In this document: in pieces, positions 52,298 through 60,980 of the stretch
How positions within the stretch are numbered: position 1 is the first letter of the stretch
How the letters are laid out: every line of letters starts with the position of its first letter
Assembly (NCBI RefSeq): GCF_023278185.1
Contig: NZ_CP066356.1
Coordinates: 2,286,001-2,350,000 of the forward strand
Length of the DNA stretch: 64,000 bases
Direction: 5' to 3'
DNA from: Bradyrhizobium elkanii USDA 76
GTDB taxonomy: Bacteria > Pseudomonadota > Alphaproteobacteria > Rhizobiales > Xanthobacteraceae
Notes under the pieces: model-generated
The model's input: only the letters and a program-made list of their open reading frames with translations
The model's database searches: none
Told to the model about the DNA's origin: nothing
Position numbers and translations under genes: made by a program

Positions 52298-53820
52298 GTC
52301 GTCCGTTAAGAAGCCGATTGCAGCGGTGAACGGTCGCTGATGGCTGCGATGAGGGTGGCCAGGAAGAGGCGCCAAAGACCCCTCAGCCAGGCGAGGATGC
52401 GGCGGAAGTTGTGGCCGACGGCTGAGAGGATGACGTTGGCGGCGTCTCCGGCGCGGCCTTTGAGGTAGCAGCGGCCGAGGTGACCATCGGTCTTCAGGTG
52501 TCCGATGATGGGTTCGATGGCGGAGCGGCGGCGCAGCTCGCGCCTGATGATACCGAAGACCCCGCGCTTCTGGCCGGAGATGAAGACACGGCGCGGGTTC
52601 TGTGCGTCGTGGCCGCGATATCCCTTGTCGGCATAGGCCCGCTCGATCGCGCAGCCGGTGAGTGTCTCGGTGCGGTCGATGACGTCGCGCAAGGTATGAC
52701 CGTCGTAGGGGTTATCGGGCAGCGCCCTGGCGTGCAGCACGAACAGGCCACCGGGAGCACGGCGGTTGTTGGTGACGATGGAGGCTTTGACACCGAACTC
52801 GTAAGGCGCGGCTGCTTTGCCCTTGCCGATGCACTCCACCTCCGGGGCGTGGAAGGAATAGAGCTTCCAGCCGCGCTGGCGCTGCTGCTGCGAGCGGATC
52901 TGCGAGGCCCGGCCGAGCGGGAGGGCGAACGCGTTCTCGAGCACGGCCTGACCTTCGATCTTGCGGCGGATATCGCGGATGATCCGGCCCAGCCGGCTGC
53001 GCAGGATACGCAACTGCCGCTGATGCCGCTTGAATTGCTTGGCATGGGCGTAGCGTCCCGCCATCATGGCCGCGGTCTTGGCAATGCGAAGATAGGACTG
53101 CCGCAGCCTGACCCCGTGCTTCCTCGCCAGGCGGTTGAGCCCCCTGATCGCCGCGTGCAGCAGCTTGGCATCGGTCGGGAAGGCGATGGCCTTCGGCTGC
53201 ACGGTGGTATCGACCGTGACCCGCTTGAGGTCCTGGCTGCGTAACGCGCCGGCCTCGTGCGCCACCCGCAGGCTCTCGGCCAGCAACAGCTCCAGCTTGT
53301 CGCCGAGCCGCTTGCGCCAGTGGCTCAGGTCCGAGCGCTCGTGCGGAAACGCGTGCTGAAAGAACTCTTCGCCGGTGAAGTACTGGAAATACGGGTCGTG
53401 GACCCAGCGCTCGCACACCCCCTCATCGGACAGGCCGTAAATCTGCTTGAGCAGCAGCAGCCCGATCACGAAGCGGGTCGCGATCCCCGGCCGACCGTTC
53501 TCGCTGTAGAGCGGCGCGATCTCGCCGTCGATCCAGTCCCAATCGACCTTGCCGGCGAGCTGAACCAGCTCGTGCTTCATGTTGATGATCTGGTCCAGCC
53601 TGGCCCGGAACAGATCGCCAGATCCCGTCGTCCTTTGCTTCTTCGGTCGCATCGTCACCTCCGACGCGACCACGGAATCATGACTGGCGATTCGACTGAA
53701 TCCTGAAAATGAAATTGCAAGGTTCCGAGGCTCGAAACATCAAAACCTTGCAATCCAAAAACAGTCCACACCAGCAAATGCGATTCTGCCTCAATCGCTT
53801 AGCCGATCTTCACGGACGAC
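52298..53820 (-). mobile_element. Complete insertion sequence, IS5/IS1182-like, with terminal repeats and target duplication
   Basis: Ends carry GTCGTCCGTTAAGA at 52298 and its imperfect inverse (TCTTCACGGACGAC) ending at 53820, 13 of 14 matching. Both flanks have TACACT (52292-52297 and 53821-53826), a 6-bp direct repeat as target duplication. The element is 1523 bp and holds one transposase whose TAA lies inside the end repeat. It appears intact. Confidence 0.85.
52306..53652 (-). CDS. IS5/IS1182-like DDE transposase
   Basis: A 448-residue transposase. The first catalytic Asp is in VTVDTTVQPKAI, the second in YADKGYRGHD, and the Glu in SAIEPIIGHLK. A basic N-terminal part includes ARFLIG-like dimerising helices (GIATRFVIGLLLLKQIYGLS). 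The ATG at 53650-53652 is used; a GTG at 53673 adds seven residues. The frame is uninterrupted, so transposition may still be possible. The stop TAA (52306-52308) is in the terminal repeat. Confidence 0.92.
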   Translation of the reverse strand: MRPKKQRTTGSGDLFRARLDQIINMKHELVQLAGKVDWDWIDGEIAPLYSENGRPGIATRFVIGLLLLKQIYGLSDEGVCERWVHDPYFQYFTGEEFFQHAFPHERSDLSHWRKRLGDKLELLLAESLRVAHEAGALRSQDLKRVTVDTTVQPKAIAFPTDAKLLHAAIRGLNRLARKHGVRLRQSYLRIAKTAAMMAGRYAHAKQFKRHQRQLRILRSRLGRIIRDIRRKIEGQAVLENAFALPLGRASQIRSQQQRQRGWKLYSFHAPEVECIGKGKAAAPYEFGVKASIVTNNRRAPGGLFVLHARALPDNPYDGHTLRDVIDRTETLTGCAIERAYADKGYRGHDAQNPRRVFISGQKRGVFGIIRRELRRRSAIEPIIGHLKTDGHLGRCYLKGRAGDAANVILSAVGHNFRRILAWLRGLWRLFLATLIAAISDRSPLQSAS

Positions 53821-53926
53821 TACACTGGCTCAGTCCGAAAAGCCGCGAGTCTTGAAGCCTGATACTATCAGGCGTGTGGTGGAAGCCACTAAGAGTGAGC
53901 GTTCGCCGGCGAGCGCGTCTCATTGA

Positions 53927-55303
53927 TCATCCACGCCCAACCGAATTTTCGGCGTGCCGCGGTACTAGGGGGACAACTGCCGCCCGCGCGAGATCTTCCA
54001 ACGCCGTTGAGATATATTTCGCGTAATGTCGCTCGATCATTTTCACGGAAGTGTTGTGCAGCTTAGCAACGTGTTGAATAGGGAGCCGGTTTCGTAAGCC
54101 GCGAACGATGCTGGAATGTCGCAACGCATAGGGAATGGCCCCTGGTAGCGCTGCGCGATCGCGGATGGCGTGCCACGGACGAGTAAGTTCTGCCGTCTTC
54201 CAAGGACCGCGTTCTGACTTTCTCCAAACGATGCTGCCGGCCTCCTGCTCGTAGCTCCATCGCTCGAACAACGGCGCCTCTTTTGGGCGATCTAAAATGA
54301 CTGGCGACAGGAGTTCGATGACATCTTCGCCCACCGGAACTGGAACGGAGCCACCGTTGCCACCACGTCCCTTGTAGGAACCTGGTACCATCAAGCGCTG
54401 CTCTTCCCGTTGTGCATCACTGACGCGCATCCGCCTCGCCTGCGCAAATCGCGCACCCGTGGCTGCAAGGCACACGACAATGCGATGTAGGTCGCCTTCA
54501 AATCCCTGCTCATCGTCGATCTCGCGCGCGGCTCGAAGTAGGGTGCCGATTTGCGCATCCGTAAGGACCTGGTTATCTCGGGCGACTGATGCCTCATCAT
54601 CATCATCGATGCGCTCAGCTTTAAACCCGTCTTTCACAATCGAAGGGAATGTCGGGTTCAGCTTCTTTTGTTCCGCCGACAGGCGAGGCCATGCTGCATT
54701 CAGCCCGGCCTTCAGGTCGTTTATGAGCCGCTGTTTTGTCGTCGCCTTTAATTCTACAGGAAGGCCCTCGCGCCACGTCAAAAGATCATCTTCCTGTAGC
54801 GCGTGTAGATGGACTGCGGCGAGAGAGGCGGCCTCAACGGCTTCCTGGCTACCACGCTGCTCTTGACCAAGAACGTAACGCCGTAAGCGGTGACCAGCAT
54901 CGGATCGAACCTCGCGACCGGCCCGTCGGCTATCACGGGCATTACGTTCCCTGATGTATGTCTCTACAGCCGTCCGCACGGTGGGTGCCGGTCCGGCGGC
55001 TTGGGCCGCCGCTTCTGTTCTGGACCGGGTGACGTGTTCCCGCGCTTGTGTCACCGCCTGCTCGAAAGTCAGCGTGCCTTCGGCAAGTTTGTCGTTGACG
55101 TCGTTGGCGATGCCGACCGGCGCCTGCTTGTAGTTGGCTCCTTCATGGTGATTGCGCCAGCGCACGAACCAAACGCCGCTCCGCTTGCCCTTGCGATAGC
55201 CAAGATGCGCCCCGGCATCGAGGCGGCGCCAATGTACGCCAAGTTCCAGTTTCGAGCGCGCCTTGGCAGTCGTGATCTGAGCCTCAGTGAGCGTCTTTGT
55301 CAT
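53927..55303 (-). CDS. Tyrosine-type integrase next to tRNA-Glu fragment
   Basis: A 458-residue tyrosine recombinase. The catalytic set is Arg in AATGARFAQARRMR, HSS and Arg in YALRHSSIVRG, and Tyr in MIERHYAKYIS. The N-terminal YRKGKRSGVWFVRWRN domain is of the phage P4/HP1-like type. The ATG at 55301-55303 is used; a GTG further out gives no better start. Its promoter side faces the tRNA-Glu 3' fragment at 55444, as expected for an island integrase. The frame is intact. Confidence 0.88.
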   Translation of the reverse strand: MTKTLTEAQITTAKARSKLELGVHWRRLDAGAHLGYRKGKRSGVWFVRWRNHHEGANYKQAPVGIANDVNDKLAEGTLTFEQAVTQAREHVTRSRTEAAAQAAGPAPTVRTAVETYIRERNARDSRRAGREVRSDAGHRLRRYVLGQEQRGSQEAVEAASLAAVHLHALQEDDLLTWREGLPVELKATTKQRLINDLKAGLNAAWPRLSAEQKKLNPTFPSIVKDGFKAERIDDDDEASVARDNQVLTDAQIGTLLRAAREIDDEQGFEGDLHRIVVCLAATGARFAQARRMRVSDAQREEQRLMVPGSYKGRGGNGGSVPVPVGEDVIELLSPVILDRPKEAPLFERWSYEQEAGSIVWRKSERGPWKTAELTRPWHAIRDRAALPGAIPYALRHSSIVRGLRNRLPIQHVAKLHNTSVKMIERHYAKYISTALEDLARAAVVPLVPRHAENSVGRG

Positions 55304-55443
55304 GGCATACGAACCCGGAGTCGTCGAATATCCGTCGAATAAGCATCGGCGTACAAAGCCGAACAACGAAGAACGATGTCTATCTAAACTATTGAAAAGG
55401 CTATATTATGACGAACGACTGCGAACTCCGGCGGAAACTGTTT

Positions 55444-55493
55444 CCAGCCCTCTCAAGGCTGAAACAGGGGTTCGATTCCCCTAGGGAGCGCCA
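55444..55493 (+). other. 3' half of tRNA-Glu(CTC), probable attachment-site scar
   Basis: This 50-nt stretch has the anticodon arm CCAGCC-CTCTCAA-GGCTG (anticodon CTC at 55452-55454), the T-arm AGGGG-TTCGATT-CCCCT and AGGGAGC-G-CCA. The D-arm and 5' acceptor strand (GCTCCCT) are missing. It is a copy of the tRNA end left as attR. I see no intact tRNA-Glu in the window. Confidence 0.75.
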
Positions 55494-55682
55494 AGTCTGG
55501 CGCCATAGCACCACATTGTACGATACGGCTGCGCAGCCGCAGCGCTATCTCGGGCGATGATTGACTGATTGGGTCGGCAGCATCAGCCGAGCTTTCCGCT
55601 TTGCGTAGTTCCGCGCGCGCCGGGGCTTCGCCCACATGCGTCCCTCGCCGTGGGGGCAATCCCGGCCCGAATCAAGCGGCGG

Positions 55683-58496
55683 ATGCCCGTCATTTCCGCT
55701 ATGATCAGGCGCATGACAATCCGGATTGCCGGACCCCAACGCAAGGCACCACGGCTATGCGGCGTGGTCGGGCTGATCGTTGCGGCTGTCGTCATGACGA
55801 TTTGCCTGATCCTGCTCGCGCTCGCGAGCGATTTCCTGGTCGACTGGCTATGGTTTTCGTCGGTCGGCTATCTGCAGGTGTTCTGGATAACGATCGGCGC
55901 CAAAGCCGCCGTCTTTGTCGCGATCTGGACAGCAACTGCTCTCGTACTTTGGGTGAACGGGTGGCTCGCGCTGCGTGTCGCCGGCAAGCGGTCGACACAG
56001 CTTGCGGCGGCTGCGGTGTGGCCGGCCGCGGGCAGCGCGCCGCCGGATCCGCTTGCACAGTGGCGCGATCGCTTGCCGTGGCGCTCGATGATCGCGGGCG
56101 GGGCTGTCCTGCTCGCCTTTCTCGTCGCAGCGGCCGAAGCGGCCAACTGGGACACCTTCCTGCGGTTTCTCTATCAGGTGCCATATGGCGCTGACGATCC
56201 GCTCTACGGCAAGGATATCGGCTTCTATCTGTTCTCGTTGCCCGCCTATATCCTGATCAAGAACTGGATGATGCTCACGCTCGCCCTGAGTGCGCTTGTC
56301 GCCGGAGCGATCTACTGGGCTCACGGCGATATCGAATACGACCCTCACCACCATTCAATGTCGCCGACCGTGATTGGCCACGGCTCGGCGCTGCTCGGTC
56401 TCTTCTTCGCGGTGAAGGCCTGGTCCTATGGTCTCGATCGCTATCTGCTGCTCTACGGCGACAACGGCGTGGTCGTCGGCGCAAGTTACACCGATGTCCA
56501 TGTGGGGCTGCCGGCCCTGTGGCTGATGATCGGACTTTCGACGGTCGCGGCTCTCGCCGCATGGGCGAACTTGCGGACTCGCAGCTACCGGCTTCCTGTC
56601 GCCGCGTTCCTGCTCGTCGTCATCGGCACCTCCGTGCTGTCCGGCTTGGCTCCCGTTCTGGTCCGGCAATTCTTCGTCAAACCAAGCGAGCTGGATCTGG
56701 AGAAGCCCTACATCGAGCGCAACATTGCGCTCACCCGGCAGGCCTACAATCTGGACAAGATTGCAGCCAGGCCGTTTGCCGCCGAACAGAAGCTTACCTC
56801 CAAGACGCTCGACGCCAACAAGGCGACAATCGATAATATCAGGCTGTGGGACTGGCTGCCCCTGTCGGACACCTACGCGCAGCTGCAGGAGATCCGCACC
56901 TACTACAAATTCCATGATCTTGACGTCGATCGCTACTGGCTCGACGGCTCCTATCAAAGCGTGATGCTCTCGGCACGCGAGCTGCGGCCCTCCCTGCTGC
57001 CGCCGAACGCCCAGACATGGGTCAACCGCCACGTGCTGTTTACTCATGGCAATGGCGCGGTGATGAGCCCGGTCACGCGCAAGAGCACTGAAGGACTGCC
57101 GCTGCTCTATTTGCGGGATATCCCTCCCGTCGCGGATGGAGGCCCCAAGATCCACGAGCCGCGCATCTACTACAGCGAACAGAGCGACAACTACGTCATC
57201 GTCAAGGGGAGCACACCTGAGTTCGACTATCCGAAGGGAAAAGACAATGTCTACGCGGCTTATGACGGCACGGGTGGCATTCCGATCGGAGCGGCGGTGT
57301 GGAGAGGCCTGTTTGCCTACTATTTCAATGACCCGAACCTGCTGCTCTCAAGCTACATCACCACCGACAGTCGGATCATGATCCGCCGCAATATCGGGGA
57401 AAGGGTCCAAACGATCGCTCCGTTCCTCAGGCTCGATCACGATCCCTATCTGGTCATCAGCAATGGGCGGATGTTCTGGATGCAGGACGGCTACACGGTC
57501 AGTTCCTATTTCCCCGCTTCCCAGCCAGCGCAAGATTTCGATCTCAACTACATTCGCAATTCAGTGAAGATCATCATCGATGCCTATCATGGGACCGTCG
57601 ATTTTTACCTCATGGACACCGGCGACCCGGTCGCGGCGACCTATCAGCGTATCTTTCCGGGCTTGTTCAAGCCGTTCGAGGCGATGCCTGCGGACTTGCA
57701 GAAGCACATTCGATATCCGGAGGACCTGTTCCTGATCCAGGCGCGGCTCTATCAGACCTACCATATGGAGGCCGCGGACGTTTTCTATAACCGCGAGGAT
57801 CTGTGGCAATTCCCGCGCCAGCCAGGCGGCGGCGGCATTGCAACGATGGCGCCGTACTACATCGTCATGCGGCTGCCCGGAGAGCCGCAGGCCGAGTTCT
57901 TCCTCATGCTTCCCATGGTGCCCAGCCGCCGCGACAACATGATCGCGTGGCTCGCCGCGCGCTGTGACGCGCCCGACTACGGCAAGCTGATCGTCTACGA
58001 ATTTCCCAAGGAGAAGCTCGTCTACGGGCCGTTCCAGATCGAGGCGCGGATCAACCAGAGTACCGAGATATCGCAACAAATCACGCTATGGAATCAGATG
58101 GGTTCGCGGGTGATACGCGGCGCGAACTTGCTTGTGATCCCGATCGAGAACTCGATCCTGTATGTATCGCCGCTCTATTTGCGCGCGGAGCACGGACACC
58201 TGCCGGAACTAAAGCGCGTGATCGCAGCCTATGGTGAACATGTGGTGATGAAGGAGACGCTCGGCGAGGCCTTGTCCGCGTTGTTCATCGAGCCTGGCGG
58301 GGCGCGGCCGGTCTCGAGCACAAATGGGGAAACGCCTGTCGCAGGCCCGTCGACAGGTCAGGCAAGGGAGGCGCTCGATCGCTACAATCAGGCCGTTGAA
58401 CGATTGCGCTCCGGCGATTGGAAAGGCTTTGGCACGCAGTTCGACGCAATGCGCGAGCTCCTGGAGGAAATGAACCGACGTCCGGTCGGCCATTAG
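55683..58496 (+). CDS. UPF0182 family membrane protein
   Basis: A 937-residue protein of UPF0182 (COG1615). Seven or so hydrophobic segments fill about residues 25-320, beginning LCGVVGLIVAAVVMTICLIL. A large extracytoplasmic part follows with YIERNIALTRQAYNLDKIAA and NYIRNSVKIIIDAYHGTVDF, both conserved in the family. The C-terminus has LDRYNQAVERLRSGDWKGFG. Function unknown. Possible starts are ATG 55683, 55701 and 55713; the first is listed, and the upstream ATG at 55569 is rejected. It borders the island scar. Confidence 0.88.
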   Translation: MPVISAMIRRMTIRIAGPQRKAPRLCGVVGLIVAAVVMTICLILLALASDFLVDWLWFSSVGYLQVFWITIGAKAAVFVAIWTATALVLWVNGWLALRVAGKRSTQLAAAAVWPAAGSAPPDPLAQWRDRLPWRSMIAGGAVLLAFLVAAAEAANWDTFLRFLYQVPYGADDPLYGKDIGFYLFSLPAYILIKNWMMLTLALSALVAGAIYWAHGDIEYDPHHHSMSPTVIGHGSALLGLFFAVKAWSYGLDRYLLLYGDNGVVVGASYTDVHVGLPALWLMIGLSTVAALAAWANLRTRSYRLPVAAFLLVVIGTSVLSGLAPVLVRQFFVKPSELDLEKPYIERNIALTRQAYNLDKIAARPFAAEQKLTSKTLDANKATIDNIRLWDWLPLSDTYAQLQEIRTYYKFHDLDVDRYWLDGSYQSVMLSARELRPSLLPPNAQTWVNRHVLFTHGNGAVMSPVTRKSTEGLPLLYLRDIPPVADGGPKIHEPRIYYSEQSDNYVIVKGSTPEFDYPKGKDNVYAAYDGTGGIPIGAAVWRGLFAYYFNDPNLLLSSYITTDSRIMIRRNIGERVQTIAPFLRLDHDPYLVISNGRMFWMQDGYTVSSYFPASQPAQDFDLNYIRNSVKIIIDAYHGTVDFYLMDTGDPVAATYQRIFPGLFKPFEAMPADLQKHIRYPEDLFLIQARLYQTYHMEAADVFYNREDLWQFPRQPGGGGIATMAPYYIVMRLPGEPQAEFFLMLPMVPSRRDNMIAWLAARCDAPDYGKLIVYEFPKEKLVYGPFQIEARINQSTEISQQITLWNQMGSRVIRGANLLVIPIENSILYVSPLYLRAEHGHLPELKRVIAAYGEHVVMKETLGEALSALFIEPGGARPVSSTNGETPVAGPSTGQAREALDRYNQAVERLRSGDWKGFGTQFDAMRELLEEMNRRPVGH

Positions 58497-58520
58497 TGCG
58501 CAACCGCATCACGAACGCGG

Positions 58521-58733
58521 CGCCAGGTCGCCGAAGCGCACAAGAAGGTCTTTCGCAAGCGCCTGCGCGAGCTCGCAGCTAGCATGGGCGCGCGTCACCC
58601 GGCCGTGCTCGGCGACGCCCTGCTGTTGCTGATCGAAGGCATCTACGTCACCGGCCAGCAGTCGGAAGAGGGGCCGGCGCAGTCGGCGTTCACGGTGGCC
58701 AAGCTGTTGATCGATGCGAGCCTGAAGGCGTGA
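58521..58733 (+). pseudogene. C-terminal fragment of a TetR-family regulator
   Basis: The frame reads RQVAEAHKKVFRKRLRELAA, then SMGARHPAVLGDALLLLIEG and IYVTGQQSEEGPAQSAFTVA, ending LLIDASLKA. This is the ligand-domain tail of a TetR regulator. The N-terminal DNA-binding part is missing. An opposite-strand frame (58509-58763) is its shadow. Confidence 0.7.
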
Positions 58734-59164
58734 GGTGGATGAAGGCCCGGTGACCTGCGGCAAAGCCAGCGGGCCAGGCCGCTCGAATTTTATATCGCAA
58801 TTTCAATGATATAAGAGTTCGCAGTTTTATTCTCAGTGGCGCGCCATTGAGCCCTCATCCGCAAACCAGGAACTGACCCGCTTGGGCGCGCAAAAGCGGC
58901 GATTTCGAGCACGTGCCTACGGCTCTCGATTCAGATTGCGCGGTGCCGGGGGCCGCGATCACCGGCATGAGCGATTGCGCAGGTCGTTCGGAACGGGCTC
59001 GCGCGCGAGCGTGCCCTGGTCGTTCACCCCGTGCGAACCGAGCGGCGCGGACGCGATAGCTAGACTCCGCCGCAAATCCGCTGCTATACTTTCAGTTGCT
59101 CGACCGGCGTAAGGCACGCGCCGACATTTCGTTCGATTGTCATATCGCGAAAAGGAGCTCGACG
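58734..59164. other. Intergenic region before the RiPP-like locus
   Basis: About 430 nt. It holds a small inverted repeat TTATATC-N11-GATATAA (58790-58814) in an AT-rich patch that could be a promoter or operator. A short frame at 58882-59112 is not convincing. Confidence 0.5.
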
Positions 59165-59554
59165 ATGGCGATTACGCTGACGGTCTTGGCGAGCCTGCTG
59201 CAACTGCACGGGCCGGGTGCGACAATCGAAAGCGATCATCAGGGTATCGACGCATTGCTGAGTGGTGTGCGCGAGCAGAGCCTTCGGGAACAGAGCGCTC
59301 AGGAACAGAGCCCTCAAGAACAGAGCTTTCAGGAACAGAGCCCTCAGGACGTCTTGCAGCTGGGGGTGGTTTCCGAGCAGCCTGAGGCAACTCAGGTCTA
59401 TTTCAGGCGCGGGGCCTTTGCCAGAGGGCCCTATGCGGGCGGCTTTCGCAGAGGCGGCGGCTACTATCCGGGCGCCGGCGCATTTCGCAGGGCCGGCGGA
59501 TATTATCCCGGAGCAGGCGCGTTCCGACGAGGTGGCTTCGTCAGGGGCTACTAG
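59165..59554 (+). CDS. Candidate RiPP precursor, GrrA-like, with F-x-R core motifs
   Basis: A 129-residue protein from the ATG at 59165 with AAAGGAGC upstream. The N-terminal half is a leader: a hydrophobic start (AITLTVLASLLQLHG) and then a Gln/Glu/Ser repeat, xEQS five times. The C-terminal half is Gly/Tyr/Arg-rich and holds six F-x-R tripeptides (FRR, FAR, FRR, FRR, FRR, FVR) set in GGYYPGAGAF repeats. Cyclophane-forming radical SAM maturases of the GrrM/3-CyFE type link Phe to the third residue of such tripeptides. The maturase-like gene follows at 59709. The assignment is by pattern and neighbourhood, not by search. Confidence 0.72.
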   Translation: MAITLTVLASLLQLHGPGATIESDHQGIDALLSGVREQSLREQSAQEQSPQEQSFQEQSPQDVLQLGVVSEQPEATQVYFRRGAFARGPYAGGFRRGGGYYPGAGAFRRAGGYYPGAGAFRRGGFVRGY

Positions 59555-59629
59555 AGCATGATCCGGAAAAGTGGAAACCGGTTTTCCCTCGCGACAAACG
59601 CGGGACGCGTTTGCGCGGAGATCATGCTC
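59554..59629. repeat. Dispersed palindromic repeat between precursor and maturase genes
   Basis: GAGCATGATC (59554-59563) and GATCATGCTC (59620-59629) are perfect inverted arms of a 76-bp element. Inside are CCGGAAAAGTGGAAACCGG and CGCGACAAACGCGGGACGCG. A diverged inverted copy is at 29632-29713. Such repeats are common in Bradyrhizobium. It starts inside the precursor stop codon and could modulate expression of the downstream gene. Confidence 0.75.
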
Positions 59630-59708
59630 AAGCAAACAAATGAGATCATGATGCGATTCCGTGCAAACGCATCATGATCTGGCCCGATCGCAGCTTGCCG
59701 GTATCCGC

Positions 59709-60890
59709 ATGTCGGTTGACGCTTCAAATTCCGTCGCGTTCCAGGAGCAGCCGATCACGCAGTTGCTGGTCAAGGTAGCGGCGAGGTGCAACATCGATTG
59801 CTCCTATTGCTACTGGTTTCGCGATGCGGCGGTCTACGACAAGCCCAAGCTGATGAGTGCGGAGGTGTTGCAGCAGCTGTTGCTGCGCCTCGAACAACAC
59901 GTCGCCAGATACTCCCTCGTCGACTTCCCCGTGATCCTGCACGGCGGTGAGCCGCTGCTTTGGGGCGTCGATAATTTTCACCGTTTTGCCGAGGCCTGCG
60001 AGGGCGTTACATCCCGGACCGGCTGCGAGATCCCCATCGCGGTGACGACCAATGGCGTCCTGATCGATGATCAATGGCTCGACTGCTTCGAGGCCCGCAA
60101 TATTTCGGTGGCGATCAGTATCGATGGGCCGGCACATATTCACGACGCTCACCGCAAGACGTTTCAGGGTACCGGCACCCATGCCGCCGTGGAACGTGCC
60201 GCCCGCATGCTGGTATCGCGCGACATCGGCGTGATAGCCCTCGCGGTTTGCAACCCGGCCTACACGCCGCAGGAATATGCGGATTTTTTCGCGGCGTGCG
60301 GCATCGCCAACTACGACATCATGATTCCCGACGCGACGGTGGACGAGAAGCCGTCGTCCATTGCCCCGTTCTACAACGGTCTTTTCGACCTGTGGCTGGA
60401 AGCCAATCGCACGACGCCGACATCGAATGTCCGCATCATTTCCGACATGGTCGCTGCCCTGATCGGCAACAACGCGCCGACCGAAGGCGTCGGCCACAAG
60501 CCGGTCGAGCTTTGCACGGTCATGACCGACGGCACGGTGGAGGCCCACGACGTGCTGCGAATCGCGGGTGACGGTTTCACCAACACGCGGTTCAACATCT
60601 TCGATCACGCGATCGACGACGTCAGGAACGAGCCGCGCTGGAAGGCCGCACGCGATGCCTCGGTCAATCTTTGCGAGAAATGCCGGCAGTGCAAGTTCAT
60701 GAACGCCTGCGGCGGAGGCTACCTTCCGCACCGCTTCTCCAGGAAGAACGGTTTCGACAATCCGTCGGTTTATTGCGACGATCTCTATTCGATGTTCGAG
60801 AACATGCAATCCGTGCTGGAACGTCATCTCTACGTCCGCAAGCAGGACGGGGAACGAATTGGCGTGCGCAGCGCAGCGGCGGGCGGCTGA
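59709..60890 (+). CDS. Radical SAM/SPASM peptide maturase (GrrM-like)
   Basis: A 393-residue radical SAM protein. The [4Fe-4S] cluster motif is CNIDCSYC (Cys27, 31, 34). The radical SAM core includes PVILHGGEPLLWG, VTTNGVLIDDQWL and SIDGPAHIHDAHRKTF. A C-terminal SPASM domain has LCEKCRQC, ACGGGYLPHRFSRKNG and a final Cys in PSVYCDDL. This is the layout of peptide-modifying enzymes such as GrrM, FxsB and other cyclophane-forming maturases. ATG at 59709 is preferred to 59661. The candidate substrate gene ends 154 nt upstream on the same strand. Confidence 0.88.
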   Translation: MSVDASNSVAFQEQPITQLLVKVAARCNIDCSYCYWFRDAAVYDKPKLMSAEVLQQLLLRLEQHVARYSLVDFPVILHGGEPLLWGVDNFHRFAEACEGVTSRTGCEIPIAVTTNGVLIDDQWLDCFEARNISVAISIDGPAHIHDAHRKTFQGTGTHAAVERAARMLVSRDIGVIALAVCNPAYTPQEYADFFAACGIANYDIMIPDATVDEKPSSIAPFYNGLFDLWLEANRTTPTSNVRIISDMVAALIGNNAPTEGVGHKPVELCTVMTDGTVEAHDVLRIAGDGFTNTRFNIFDHAIDDVRNEPRWKAARDASVNLCEKCRQCKFMNACGGGYLPHRFSRKNGFDNPSVYCDDLYSMFENMQSVLERHLYVRKQDGERIGVRSAAAGG

Positions 60891-60980
60891 GCAATTTGAA
60901 TCGATCGACAGCTCCGTATTTCATCTGTCGATGACGCGACACGCGCGGTGTCTCTCCATTGCGCGCAAGGCCCGGCCGCC

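Noticed and set aside
52248..53868. CTGATACTAT direct repeats as the IS target duplication
   Set aside because: They lie 40 nt beyond each IS end at unequal distance. TACACT directly abuts both ends and fits better.
58882..59112. A 76-residue plus-strand frame before the RiPP-like locus
   Set aside because: Arg- and Ser-rich with no conserved core; looks like random GC-rich reading.
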